A stretch of DNA of 64,000 nt, from the NCBI RefSeq assembly GCF_011601265.1, contig NZ_JAAOLX010000004.1, forward strand, positions 62,001 to 126,000, in the 5' to 3' direction. Each line of letters opens with the position of its first letter. Positions within the stretch are counted from its first letter, which is position 1. This stretch comes from Iodobacter violaceini. Its GTDB lineage: Bacteria > Pseudomonadota > Gammaproteobacteria > Burkholderiales > Chitinibacteraceae. Under the pieces are notes generated by a model. The model did not search any database, was not told the DNA's origin, and worked only from the letters and a program-made list of their open reading frames with translations. The position numbers were made by a program, and so were the translations under genes. Shown in pieces: positions 49,187-58,597 of the stretch.

Positions 49187-50872
49187 TTAAATTTCTTCTT
49201 TACCCGATATCCAAATCGACAGCACCAGCCAGATTGTATTTAATACGGCCAGCACAAAGCCGATAAAACCCAATAAAGGTAATCCAAAGATCGTTGGCCC
49301 CGCCTGCACCGTCATAACAATCGAAGAGCCAATAATCAAAGCTCCCGTCACAATTCCCATCGTCAGGCGATTGGCGCTGCGGGTAATTTGCTGGCCAAAC
49401 TGATCCAGCCGCTTTAAATCCAGATCAATACGTAAATTACCCCGCCTTGCCTGCTTAATCAGCTTACCAATATCCCGGGGCAGGCCGCTTAATAATTGCA
49501 CCGCTTCAAATACGCCCTCTTTACTGCGTTTCATTAGTGATCGCGGGCTGTAGCGCGCCAGAATCACTTCTTTTACAAACGGTGTTAAGTGAGTAACCAT
49601 TTGAAAATTCGGATCAAGCTGCCTGCCCAACCCTTCAAGGGTAATCAGGGCTTTAAATAAAAGGGTTAAATCTGAAGGCAGGGTAATCTGATGCTCGCGC
49701 ATCATTTGCACCACATCATTTAATAAATTACCAAAGCGAATATCTTTTAAAGCCAGATTTTCATAATCAAACATAAAGCCGGCAATATCAGCGATGAGTT
49801 TTTCTTCATCCACCACCGTATCGCCTGTCCACTCCAGCAGCACATTTAAAATGCCATTCTCATCACGCTGCGCTAATGCCGCCAGTAAATCTACAATCTG
49901 ATCCCGGCGCGGATGGGGAAGACGCCCCACCATGCCAAAATCTAAAAAGGCGATTTGATTATCCGGCAAATACTTTACATTGCCCGGATGCGGATCCGCA
50001 TGAAAATAGCCATCAATCAGCACCATTTTAAGCACCGCATCAGCCCCGCGGGATGCCAGAATGCAGCGATCCAGCCCGGCTGCATCCACGCCGGATAAAT
50101 CATTACCGGCCACGCCACCGATATAACTCTGCACATTCAGGCTTTCTGATGTCCATTCCCAATACACTTTAGGAATGACAATATCCAAATGGGTTTTAAA
50201 ATTTTGTGCAAAGCGTTCAGAGTTTCTGGCCTCAGTTGAAAAATTTAATTCGCGGCGTAAAGATTTAGAAAACTCTTCAGCAATTTTAACCGGCTGATAG
50301 CGGCGCGATTCAGGAAATTCAAATTCCATTAATGAGGCGATATGCCGCAATATGCGTAAATCTGCCTCAATTTTAGGAATAATGCCGGGGCGGCGAATCT
50401 TTAACACTACCTCGGTGCCATCAAATAATTTTGCCCTGTGCACTTGCGCAATAGAAGCCGCGCCTGCCGGGAGCGGATCAAGCTCCAGGAAAATACCGGC
50501 CGGATCCTGGCCCAGCAAAGTGGTTAATTCAGGCAGAATCAGCGCAAAATCAACCGGCGGCACATTGCTTTGCAATTTTTCAAATTCAGCAATCCATTCC
50601 GGCGGAAACATATCCACCCGCGTGGCCAGCACCTGGCCCAGCTTGACAAAAGCAGGCCCAAGCTCTTCAAGCGCACGGCGCACCCGCACAGGAGATTCAA
50701 GCAGCTCGGCCTCATGATTACCCGGCAAATGCAGTAAATCGCTGGCACGCTCAAGGCCTTTGGATAAGCCCAGCCTTTGCACCAGATTGCCCAAACCATG
50801 CCGCACCAGAACAGCCACAATTTCACGCACCCGAGGCAAATCGCGCATCACGGTAAAGGTTTCTTTCAGCAT
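49187..50872 (-). CDS. AarF/ABC1/UbiB kinase-like protein
   Basis: A 561-residue atypical kinase-like protein of the UbiB family, involved in ubiquinone synthesis or lipid/quinone handling at the inner membrane. It has the family-defining KxGQ segment (AFVKLGQVLATRVDMFPPEW), the Ala-rich loop (LPAGAASIAQVHRAKL), GYFHADPHPGNV and the metal-binding FLDFGMVG. Two C-terminal membrane helices (IVTGALIIGSSIVMTVQAG and LLGFIGFVLAVLNTIWLVL) anchor it. It is not in a ubi operon (no ubiE/ubiJ beside it), so it may be a second paralogue rather than UbiB itself. Confidence 0.9.
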   Translation of the reverse strand: MLKETFTVMRDLPRVREIVAVLVRHGLGNLVQRLGLSKGLERASDLLHLPGNHEAELLESPVRVRRALEELGPAFVKLGQVLATRVDMFPPEWIAEFEKLQSNVPPVDFALILPELTTLLGQDPAGIFLELDPLPAGAASIAQVHRAKLFDGTEVVLKIRRPGIIPKIEADLRILRHIASLMEFEFPESRRYQPVKIAEEFSKSLRRELNFSTEARNSERFAQNFKTHLDIVIPKVYWEWTSESLNVQSYIGGVAGNDLSGVDAAGLDRCILASRGADAVLKMVLIDGYFHADPHPGNVKYLPDNQIAFLDFGMVGRLPHPRRDQIVDLLAALAQRDENGILNVLLEWTGDTVVDEEKLIADIAGFMFDYENLALKDIRFGNLLNDVVQMMREHQITLPSDLTLLFKALITLEGLGRQLDPNFQMVTHLTPFVKEVILARYSPRSLMKRSKEGVFEAVQLLSGLPRDIGKLIKQARRGNLRIDLDLKRLDQFGQQITRSANRLTMGIVTGALIIGSSIVMTVQAGPTIFGLPLLGFIGFVLAVLNTIWLVLSIWISGKEEI

Positions 50873-51278
50873 TTATTTATCCGTAAAAATCATAAAAACA
50901 GCCGGGGGCCAAGGAGAGAAACAGCGGAGTATTTCTATCATAAATGCGCATTCAAGTGGGCTTATCTTGCAAATAATATAAGCCAATTAAATACAAACAG
51001 AAGAATAATGACAGCCAGGTTAATCTGCATTGCGCATCTAAAACAGAGCCTGGCTAAATTCGCACACAAGTATTCCAATTTTCCTGCCTGAATGAACATG
51101 TTAATATTGGCAACTGCTTACAGTTCCTTAAAATTTAATGCTCCAATATGCAATCAGGCAGGGTATTTACCCCTTTGAAATGCCCTCATACGGCACCTGA
51201 TCCATTGAGCTTAAATAGCGGACTCCCCAACAACCCAAAGCAGGCTAGCCCCTGCACAATCAGAGCCATCATTCCCAC
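50873..51278. other. Divergent spacer (406 bp)
   Basis: An AT-rich spacer between the divergent AarF/UbiB-like gene and the NlpC/P60 gene. Open frames here have no ribosome-binding site or recognisable sequence. I see no repeat shared with other gaps and no RNA gene; it presumably holds two promoters. Confidence 0.5.
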
Positions 51279-52157
51279 ATGAAATGGATTAGATTAATCA
51301 GCACATTATTCGTGGGCATTTGTGCACTTCCGGCCTATGCCGATGAACTGCCCACCATCGAGGTCGATCCCGCCGTTGAGCAAGCTGCTCCGGCAACGAC
51401 CACCCCTAACACCCCCCGCTCCCGCAAAGCTAAGTCTGATGTAAAACCCGATTACGCCCCTGCGCAAGACATGCTCTTGCAAGCCATGAGCTTAATTGGC
51501 GTGAAATACAAATGGGGAGGCGCCACACCCGAAGCGGGCCTCGATTGCAGTGGCTTTGTGCGCTATGTGTTTCAAAACTCGATGAATATTGCCCTGCCCC
51601 ACAATGCACTTGGAATGGCGCAATCCGGCTCAAACATCGATAAGGAAGAGCTGAAACCCGGCGATCTCGTGTTTTTTAACACACTGGGCCGCACGTTTTC
51701 GCATGTGGGCATTTATATGGGTGACAACCGTTTTATCCACTCACCACGAGCGGGTAAAAGCGTTGAAATCACCAATCTGAATCAAAGCTACTGGAGCTCA
51801 CGCTTTACCGGAGCCCGCCGCTATGATGGCACAGGCGGCACGCCGGTTAATATGGCGGCGCTGTTAGCCAGTGTCCCTAAAAATACCGGCTCGTCCAAAG
51901 TAAGCGCTGCAGCCAGCAGCAAACCGGTATGTAAAACCATTAAGCGCAAAGGCAAAAAACACCAGGTTTGCGAAGCCCCTAAAACAGCCAGGGAAAGCGC
52001 AAGCAGCCGCAGCAAAACCAGCAAAGCGGCCACTTATAAAAAGACCAGCAAAACAGTATCTAAGGTCAGCAAAGCAAGCAGAAACACGGCGGCTAAATCA
52101 GGCAAAGCTGCACCTAAAGCAAAACACAGCAGCACCAGCAAGAAAAAGCACAAGTAA
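51279..52157 (+). CDS. Secreted NlpC/P60 peptidoglycan hydrolase with basic tail
   Basis: A 292-residue secreted protein. After a signal peptide (LISTLFVGICALPAYA) comes a Pro/Thr/Ala linker and then an NlpC/P60 domain at about residues 60-185. The catalytic Cys is in GLDCSGFVRYVF, the His in FSHVGIYMG and the third polar residue near RFIHSPRAG. Such enzymes cut the D-Glu-diamino acid bond in peptidoglycan stems. The last roughly 80 residues are Lys/Ser/Ala-rich (ending STSKKKHK), a low-complexity tail that may bind the wall or nucleic acid. A strong terminator follows. Confidence 0.92.
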   Translation: MKWIRLISTLFVGICALPAYADELPTIEVDPAVEQAAPATTTPNTPRSRKAKSDVKPDYAPAQDMLLQAMSLIGVKYKWGGATPEAGLDCSGFVRYVFQNSMNIALPHNALGMAQSGSNIDKEELKPGDLVFFNTLGRTFSHVGIYMGDNRFIHSPRAGKSVEITNLNQSYWSSRFTGARRYDGTGGTPVNMAALLASVPKNTGSSKVSAAASSKPVCKTIKRKGKKHQVCEAPKTARESASSRSKTSKAATYKKTSKTVSKVSKASRNTAAKSGKAAPKAKHSSTSKKKHK

Positions 52158-52171
52158 ACCACCCCCTCCCA

Positions 52172-52201
52172 GCCACACCGCCTGCCGCGGTGTGGCTTTT
52201 T
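52172..52201 (+). terminator. Terminator after the NlpC/P60 gene
   Basis: The perfect 9-bp stem gccacaccg/cggtgtggc has a 7-nt loop and is followed by T5. Confidence 0.92.
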
Positions 52202-52355
52202 GCGCCTGTAGCTGGCTGAACCCAAGCAAGCCTCCCTCTCTTTGCCTTAACGCCACCGCTCTTCTACACTGAATGCTGTCTGCAATTGACAGCATTCACC
52301 ATGACCACTTCAAAACAAATCCATTGTTTTTTTGACTATTGCACAGGAAACAGCA

Positions 52356-52703
52356 ATGTACTTGCAAGATAAGCAGTCCTATACAGGCTACCCTGCGGCC
52401 GAAGTACGCCTGAGCATCAGCACGCCAGCCAGCATGAGATGGACAATTAAACTCCATGTATCCGGCCAGCTCGCTGAAAATCAAAACATTCCGCTCATGA
52501 TGTTCCACAGAAAAGTCACCCCTCGTGCCCCGCTCCCGAAAATTGAATATACGTCTTCTTATTCATTTCCAAACAATCCCAAAGAAACAGGATCCAGAAC
52601 ATACGAGCTCCCCCACGGGTTTTGGTGTGTAGAAAACAATAGCGGGGTTCCTGTACATATTGAATACAAGCCCCTGTCTGGCACAACTTTTATTGAAGCT
52701 TAA
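52356..52703 (+). CDS. Small hypothetical protein
   Basis: A 115-residue product of no family that I recognise. The ATG at 52356 has AGGAAA 6 nt upstream, better than the TTG at 52332. The sequence has no signal peptide and looks like a small beta-rich domain (AEVRLSISTPASMRWTIKLH, later THIEYKPLSG-like VHIEYKPLSGTTFIEA). It lies 42 bp before a small lipoprotein gene and may share its transcript. Confidence 0.5.
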   Translation: MYLQDKQSYTGYPAAEVRLSISTPASMRWTIKLHVSGQLAENQNIPLMMFHRKVTPRAPLPKIEYTSSYSFPNNPKETGSRTYELPHGFWCVENNSGVPVHIEYKPLSGTTFIEA

Positions 52704-52745
52704 TCGTCCTGCTCTGGCACCACGACTTACTGAAAATTAAAAACA

Positions 52746-53090
52746 ATGCGAATTTCATTTATTTTGCTGATGGCGCTCACGCTGATCTCCTGCAATAAGA
52801 GCCCGGCCCCTTTTGCCAAACCCCATATCAGCAGCCAGAGCACGCCTGCTGCATCGCCCGCCACCGGCAAGAAAACAAAAAAAATCATCCGCCGCGCCGA
52901 AGATTGCCTGCATTTTTCAGGCGAATTTGGAGGTAATCAGTCTGAGCGGGATAAAGAGGTAAGCCAGGAAATGGATAAACTCAGATGCGACACAATTGCT
53001 GCCGACTTAAATAAACTGAATCAGCGCTTACCCAAAGACTCCCCGCTTGCCCCCAAAGTGAAAGCTCTATTGCGGGAATATCAAAACTAA
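52746..53090 (+). CDS. Small hypothetical lipoprotein
   Basis: A 114-residue product with a lipoprotein signal (ISFILLMALTLISC). The remainder has a basic stretch (KKTKKIIRRAEDCLHFSGEF) and ends with a helical region. I do not know the family. The ribosome-binding site is weak, and the gene has two further cysteines that could pair. Function unknown. Confidence 0.55.
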   Translation: MRISFILLMALTLISCNKSPAPFAKPHISSQSTPAASPATGKKTKKIIRRAEDCLHFSGEFGGNQSERDKEVSQEMDKLRCDTIAADLNKLNQRLPKDSPLAPKVKALLREYQN

Positions 53091-53299
53091 ACAGTTCAAT
53101 TCAAAAACCCGCTACGGCAGATAAAGTAATTCGCCCATGCAATCCGAATGCATCATGACTAAACTACCTATAAAACAGCACACAACCTTACAAAAAAACA
53201 ACACAAACAAAAAGGTAAGACCGGATCGATTCGCAGCTTAAGCGGTAAACCGGCAAAACCCTTAGTCTGCTGATGGTGATTTACTCAGAGGTGAACAAA

Positions 53300-53521
53300 A
53301 TGAATACGCAATTTTCCACGCCCTTCAGCCCGTCCAGTTGCAAAGACTGCAGAGACGCCAAAAATCTGAGCTTTAAATTCACCATGGCTTTTCAGCCGAT
53401 TATTGATATACAAACTGGCGCATCTTACGCCTGCGAAACCTTAGTCAGAGGAATCGAAGGCCAGAGTGCTCCATTTATCCTTGAGCAGGTAAACGCAGAA
53501 AACATGCCGCTCTTCTTTTAA
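53300..53521 (+). pseudogene. EAL-domain remnant
   Basis: A 73-codon frame with GAGGTG before its ATG. Residues about 20-70 (FTMAFQPIIDIQTGASYACE, then TLVRGIEGQSAPFILEQVNA) match the first 50 residues of an EAL phosphodiesterase domain, including the FQPI strand, but read ETLVRG where EALVRG is expected. The frame stops after ENMPLFF, and the following sequence belongs to the next gene, so about 180 residues of the domain are missing. It cannot be a phosphodiesterase. It is most likely a deletion remnant; a retained regulatory peptide is a less likely alternative. Confidence 0.75.
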
Positions 53522-53550
53522 GAAACTGATTGCTTATGTTGGAAGAAACC

Positions 53551-54369
53551 ATGCCTGAAGCCGCTCGCCGTATTTTTCTTAAAACCAGTTTAGCCGCAGG
53601 CTTTGCCCTGGCAGTCAGGCCGGTCGCCGCATCCACTATTCAAACAGACAGCCAGGGTTTACTGGCAGGGCCAGTAAATATCGGGGAGATGCCTGCCTAT
53701 CGCGCACAGCCAGAGCAGGCCACTCAGGCGCTGCCCACCGTGATTGTGATCCAGGAAATCTTTGGCGTACACGAGCATATTCAGGATCTTTGCAGGCGTT
53801 TAGCCAGGCTGGGTTATTTAGCCATTGCACCTGAGCTGTATTACCGCCAGGGCGACCCGCGCCAGTTTACGGATACACAATTACTGGTCAAAGAATTAGT
53901 CAGCAAAGTGCCGGATGAGCAGGTATTGGCGGATTTAGACCGCACAGCGGCATGGGCAGTCACGCATGGCGGAGACCCACAACGCCTTGCCGTCACAGGC
54001 TTTTGCTGGGGAGGCCGTATTACCTGGCTGTATGCTGCGCACAATCCAAAAATCAAAGCCAGCGTAGCCTGGTATGGGCGGCTGACAGGGCAAACCAGCA
54101 GCAGTAATCCGCAGCACCCCATCGATATTGCACAAAAAATAAAGTCCCCGGTTTTAGGCTTATACGCGGGCAAAGATCAGGGCATTTCGCTTGAATCGGT
54201 AGAGCAAATGCGCAAGGCGCTGCGCCCGCAGGCCCAGCCTTTTAATATCGTGGTTTACGACAATGCCAGCCATGGCTTTAACGCAGATTACCGCCCCAGC
54301 TACCACCCTGCCGCAGCTCAGGATGGCTGGAAAATGATGCTGGATTGGTTTAAACGCTTTGGCGTTTGA
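53551..54369 (+). CDS. Dienelactone hydrolase family protein, exported
   Basis: A 272-residue alpha/beta hydrolase of the dienelactone hydrolase family. The nucleophile is Cys in [11 protein letters not shown], the acid is Asp in YAGKDQGIS and the His is in [10 protein letters not shown]. The N-terminus ([20 protein letters not shown]) resembles a twin-arginine-type signal (ARRIFLK), so export is likely. GGAAG lies before the chosen ATG at 53551. Starts at 53530 (TTG) or 53536 are also open. It is adjacent to, but not clearly co-transcribed with, the EAL remnant. The natural substrate is unknown. Confidence 0.88.
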   Translation: MPEAARRIFLKTSLAAGFALAVRPVAASTIQTDSQGLLAGPVNIGEMPAYRAQPEQATQALPTVIVIQEIFGVHEHIQDLCRRLARLGYLAIAPELYYRQGDPRQFTDTQLLVKELVSKVPDEQVLADLDRTAAWAVTHGGDPQRLAVTGFCWGGRITWLYAAHNPKIKASVAWYGRLTGQTSSSNPQHPIDIAQKIKSPVLGLYAGKDQGISLESVEQMRKALRPQAQPFNIVVYDNASHGFNADYRPSYHPAAAQDGWKMMLDWFKRFGV

Positions 54370-54661
54370 TGTTTTATCAAAGCCTGCCATTTAAGGGAAG
54401 GCGCCCTGCTGCGGCGTGGATTCTTACGTCTGCTTGTCACCCCCTTAAGCCTCATCCCGACTGGATTCATTACCATCCTGTCATTTATTTGTAACACACT
54501 GCACGCATATTCTTCTCCATACTCACCACAAATACCTGCAACTACTGAAAGCCAATACGGCTTCAGCTTTAATTTACGGCGGCGTACCGCTCGTCAACAA
54601 CCGCTGACGGCCTGTCAGGCTTAAGCCATGCACAGTACATCAATTTGCTAAAGGAGCAGTC

Positions 54662-55765
54662 TTGCGCAAGATTATTGGCCCCCTGTTGGCTGGCATTCTG
54701 GGAATAGCCGTTTTACTCGGGCTGTTTTTTTCTGCTCACGATAAGCAAAAAACAGATGGCGCAGCGGCGCAGGCTGGCAAGCTAAGCCTGGCCCGTGGCT
54801 TAATTGGCTCTGAAAAAGAGCCGTTCTACCGCGATCCACGGGTGATCCAGGCCTTTGCCCGCTTGGGTTTACAAGTAGAAGTGCAAAAAGCCGGCTCGCG
54901 CGAGATGGCCGTGCACCCTGATTTAAAAAGCTTTGATTTTGGCCACCCCGCGGGCAGTCCTGCAGCATTACGCTTAAAGCAAGTGATGAAGGCGCAAAAA
55001 CTCTACACGCCTTTTTTCACCCCCATGGCCGTAGCCTCATGGCAAAAACTGATTCCCATGCTGGAAAGCAACGGCCTTGTCCAGCGCCGGGATGGGGCTT
55101 ACTACATTAGTGATATGAAGCGCTTACTGGAGTTTATCAGCGAGGGTAAACGCTGGCGCGAGCTAAAAAACAACACCGCTTACGATAGTGGCCGCTCAAT
55201 TTTAATTTCTTGCACCGATGTACGTAAGTCTAACTCTGGAGCGATGTATCTGGCGCTGGCAAGCTACTTACTCAATGATAATAATGTGGTGCAATCCGAT
55301 GCAGAAGTGCAAAAAGTTTTACCCTTAGTCAGCCCGCTGTTTCTTAAGCAAGGGTTTCAGGAATCCAGCTCCGCAGGGCCATTTGATGATTACACCAGTA
55401 TGGGCATCGGCAAAGCGCCGCTGGTGATGGTGTATGAATCGCAGTTTTTAGAATTCCAATCTAAGCTCCCCCAAGCCAACCCGGACATGCTGCTGCTCTA
55501 CCCGCAACCCACCGCATTTACCAAGCATGTGCTGGTGCCGTTTACCGAAGCGGGCAATCGGGTGGGTGAGGCGCTGGAGCACGATCCTGAGCTGCAAAAG
55601 CTCGCTGCGGAGTATGGCTATCGGGGCAGCGCAATTGCGCATTTTTCCGAGTTTTTAAAGCAGAAAAAGCTCTCCGCACCAACCACGCTTGTCGACGTGA
55701 TCGACCCGCCCAGCTTTGGAATGCTGGAGCGCATGATTGAAGGCATTGCTCAGCAGTTGAAGTAA
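54662..55765 (+). CDS. Membrane-anchored binding-protein-like gene of the telA cluster
   Basis: A 367-residue product starting at a TTG codon, supported by AGGAG about 7 nt upstream. The N-terminal helix (IIGPLLAGILGIAVLLGLFF) is a membrane anchor or uncleaved signal. The body (SLARGLIGSEKEPFYRDPRV, SILISCTDVRKSNSGAMYLA, KAPLVMVYESQFLEFQ) looks like a periplasmic-binding-protein fold. It heads a four-gene run with 32, 19 and -1 bp spacing. I cannot name its ligand. It probably works with the binding-protein/VWA lipoprotein two genes downstream. Confidence 0.7.
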   Translation: MRKIIGPLLAGILGIAVLLGLFFSAHDKQKTDGAAAQAGKLSLARGLIGSEKEPFYRDPRVIQAFARLGLQVEVQKAGSREMAVHPDLKSFDFGHPAGSPAALRLKQVMKAQKLYTPFFTPMAVASWQKLIPMLESNGLVQRRDGAYYISDMKRLLEFISEGKRWRELKNNTAYDSGRSILISCTDVRKSNSGAMYLALASYLLNDNNVVQSDAEVQKVLPLVSPLFLKQGFQESSSAGPFDDYTSMGIGKAPLVMVYESQFLEFQSKLPQANPDMLLLYPQPTAFTKHVLVPFTEAGNRVGEALEHDPELQKLAAEYGYRGSAIAHFSEFLKQKKLSAPTTLVDVIDPPSFGMLERMIEGIAQQLK

Positions 55766-55797
55766 TCCCAAGCCCAAACACCCAACAGGAGTAAACC

Positions 55798-56997
55798 ATG
55801 AGCGATACCCTGCAGCCCCCGGAAGCCCTCGTTCTAACCCCACCAGAAGTAGTGATTGCGGTGCCTGCAGAGCGTGCGCCAGAAATGGCCCCGCTCAGCA
55901 GCGAGCTAAAAAGCAAGGTCGAAGAACAAGTCAGCCGCTTTGTCAGTGCACTGGTGGCTGAAGACGTCAGCAGCGATAGCTTTAAGCAAAAGCTCGATGC
56001 TGCGTTTCATCTGGGCAGGGAAGAAATATCACAAGCAGCGGGCCTGATGACGGGCCGGTTTATGGATCGCAATCTGGCTGGGGTGGAAGATAGCGCGGCC
56101 TTTAAAGCCATTGGTGCATTACGCAGCCAACTGGATGAGCTAAACCCGGGCAAGCAAGGCGATTTATTATCCGAAAATAAAATCCTCGGACTGATCCCCT
56201 TTGGTAACAAGCTCAAAGCTTATTTTCGCAAGTTTCAATCCGCAGGCACACAGCTCAATACGGCATTACAGCAGGTGCACGCCGCCCGCGACGATATGCT
56301 GAAAGACGCCACAGAGATTGAAACCATCAAGCAAAAGCTGTGGGATGCGATGCAAAAACTAGGCGCAGCGATTCACTTTGCCCGCGAGCTGGATCAACGT
56401 CTTGCTGGTGAAGTGGAAAGGCTAAAAACCAGCGATGCCGAGCGCGCCCGTGCGCTTGAGCAAGAAGTGCTGTTTTATGCAAGGCAAAATGTCAGCGATA
56501 TGCAAACGCAGATGGCCGTTACCGTTAACGGCTATATGGCAATGGAAATCTTAAAAAAGACCGGCCGCGAAATGGCCAATGGCTGCAGCCGCGTGGCCAC
56601 CACCGGGATGTCGGCACTGGCAGTTGCCACCACGGTGGCCCGCGCGACGGGTAATCAAATTGAAGTGATGAATATGCTGCAAGGCGTATCCGGCACCATT
56701 GGCGATTTGATCGAGCAAAGCGGCAAGGCACTCAACACCCATGTGCAAAAAACCGGTGAATTTGCCAGCTCGCCGCTAATAGGCATTGAGCGGATTCAAT
56801 CTATGTTTGATCAATCCTTTGCCGCGATGGATGCAATGGATAAATTCCGCTCCGAAGCCATCGGCGTGATGGGCAAAAATAATGAGTTAATCCGCCAGCA
56901 AATCGAGCGCGCCCAAACCTATGTAGACCGGGCACAGGGTGAAAGCGTGCGCCCATCGCTAAGCAGCAGCACCAGCGATGGGCCGGTAAAGCTTTAA
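55798..56997 (+). CDS. telA: Toxic anion resistance protein, TelA family
   Basis: A 399-residue cytoplasmic, mostly helical protein of the TelA/YaaN family, linked to tellurite and other toxic-anion tolerance and to envelope stress. Typical blocks are LGLIPFGNKLKAYFRKFQSA, the coiled-coil region around LEQEVLFYARQNVSDMQTQM and the C-terminal ARATGNQIEVMNMLQGVSGT. AGGAG precedes the ATG. TelA proteins are usually found next to VWA or XpaC-like genes, as here. The biochemical activity of the family is not known. Confidence 0.92.
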   Translation: MSDTLQPPEALVLTPPEVVIAVPAERAPEMAPLSSELKSKVEEQVSRFVSALVAEDVSSDSFKQKLDAAFHLGREEISQAAGLMTGRFMDRNLAGVEDSAAFKAIGALRSQLDELNPGKQGDLLSENKILGLIPFGNKLKAYFRKFQSAGTQLNTALQQVHAARDDMLKDATEIETIKQKLWDAMQKLGAAIHFARELDQRLAGEVERLKTSDAERARALEQEVLFYARQNVSDMQTQMAVTVNGYMAMEILKKTGREMANGCSRVATTGMSALAVATTVARATGNQIEVMNMLQGVSGTIGDLIEQSGKALNTHVQKTGEFASSPLIGIERIQSMFDQSFAAMDAMDKFRSEAIGVMGKNNELIRQQIERAQTYVDRAQGESVRPSLSSSTSDGPVKL

Positions 56998-57016
56998 CCC
57001 ATTTGATCGCCAGCTA

Positions 57017-58597
57017 ATGAGCCCCACTATGCGCAAAACATTTGCCCTGCTGCTTGCCTCGCTACTTTTGCTGACTGCTTGCGAAAAAACACCGCAAATG
57101 GCCGCCCTTCTCAACGACGATGCACTCACCGTGTTGGCGGGTTCTGAGCTTAAAGATATCGAGCCGCTTTTACCGCAAATTACGGCAGCAACCGGCATCA
57201 AACTTAAGTTGAAATACGCGGGTACTTTAGATGCTGTAGAGCAAATCCAATCGGGGGCGGAGTACGATTTTGCCTGGCTGGCCAGCAATAAATATGCATT
57301 GCTCACCCCAGCCGCCAAAGCCAGAATTAAGGCCAGCGAGCGCACCATGATTTCGCCGGTGGTGCTTGGACTAAAAACCTATAAAGCCAAAGCGCTTGGC
57401 TGGGCCGATCCAGACAAAGCGCCAAGCTGGCGTGATATTGCCGATGCGGCCGGCGCTGGCAAGCTGCATTTTGCGATGAGCAGCCCCGCCAGCTCAAACA
57501 CCGGTTTTGCTGCTATTTTAGGCTTAGCCTCGGCCGTGGCAGGCAAAGGCGACGCACTAGAGCTAAAAGACATCGATTTTAAAACACTCACCGCCTTTGC
57601 TAAGGCACAATCCCTTACCGCCGGATCGTCAGGCTGGCTAGCCGAAGTATATGAAAAAGAAGCTGCCAATCTGGATGGCATCGTAAATTACGCATCGGTA
57701 TTGCATGGCATGAATAGCCGCTTAAAAGAGCCGCTGACGCTGATTTACCCTAAGGATGGCGTGATCACTGCTGACTATCCTTTTATGCTACTTAAAGAAT
57801 CACAGCGCGCTGCTTACGATAAACTCGTGGCCTACCTGAAAGGCGCAGAATTTCAGCAGGCCATGAATAAAGCCAGCTATCGTCAGCCGGTGAATGCATC
57901 CGTCAAACCTATTATCGCCAGCCAGGATTATTTTGAGCTGGCCTTCCCTGCCAAACTGGAAGTAGTGGATGGCCTGCTCGATGCCTACCTCAACACCCTG
58001 CGCCGCCCCGCCGATTCCACCTTTGTGGTGGATGTCAGCGGATCAATGCAAGGCCAGCGAATTGAGCAACTTCGCTACTCGCTGACGGGTTTGGCTGGCA
58101 GCGACAGCAGCCTGTCTGGCCGCTATACCAAGCTGCGTGACAGAGAACGCATCGCGCTGCTGCGCTTTTCAGATCATGTAGAAGACCAGCAGCTTTGGTC
58201 ATTAAGCAGCGATAAAGCCAGCAATGCCAAGCTGCTGCAAGCCTTTAGTGATTACGCCAGCCAGCTGCAAACCACCGGTGGCACCGCTATTTATACCGCT
58301 GCTAAAGCCGCGTATGAGGCCGCACTGCTACGCCAGAGCAAAGACCCGGACCGCGTTTATTCCTTACTATTAATGACCGATGGCATCAATAATGACGGCA
58401 TGACGCTGGAAGAATTCAAACAATGGTTCAGCACGCTGCAGCCCCGGCAACAGCATATTCGCATTTTTGCCGTGCTCTTTGGCGAGGCAAAAAGTGAGGA
58501 GCTGGAAGTGCTGACCCAAGCCAGCGGCGGCCGCGTTTTTGACGCCAACAAAGCTGGCCTGCAAGCCGCGTTTAAAGATATTCGGGGCTACCAGTAA
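57017..58597 (+). CDS. Lipoprotein joining a solute-binding-like part to a VWA domain
   Basis: A 526-residue lipoprotein (signal FALLLASLLLLTAC). Residues about 35-310 look like an extracellular solute-binding fold (LTVLAGSELKDIEPLLPQIT, ATTGIKLKLKYAG-like), and residues about 330-520 form a von Willebrand A domain with a complete MIDAS: DVSGSMQG (Asp339), TTGGTAIYTA and LLMTDGINNDG. The product should be a periplasmic sensor or adhesion scaffold that binds both a ligand and a divalent metal. An ATG at 57029 is an equally good start. The next gene overlaps its stop by one base. Confidence 0.88.
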   Translation: MSPTMRKTFALLLASLLLLTACEKTPQMAALLNDDALTVLAGSELKDIEPLLPQITAATGIKLKLKYAGTLDAVEQIQSGAEYDFAWLASNKYALLTPAAKARIKASERTMISPVVLGLKTYKAKALGWADPDKAPSWRDIADAAGAGKLHFAMSSPASSNTGFAAILGLASAVAGKGDALELKDIDFKTLTAFAKAQSLTAGSSGWLAEVYEKEAANLDGIVNYASVLHGMNSRLKEPLTLIYPKDGVITADYPFMLLKESQRAAYDKLVAYLKGAEFQQAMNKASYRQPVNASVKPIIASQDYFELAFPAKLEVVDGLLDAYLNTLRRPADSTFVVDVSGSMQGQRIEQLRYSLTGLAGSDSSLSGRYTKLRDRERIALLRFSDHVEDQQLWSLSSDKASNAKLLQAFSDYASQLQTTGGTAIYTAAKAAYEAALLRQSKDPDRVYSLLLMTDGINNDGMTLEEFKQWFSTLQPRQQHIRIFAVLFGEAKSEELEVLTQASGGRVFDANKAGLQAAFKDIRGYQ

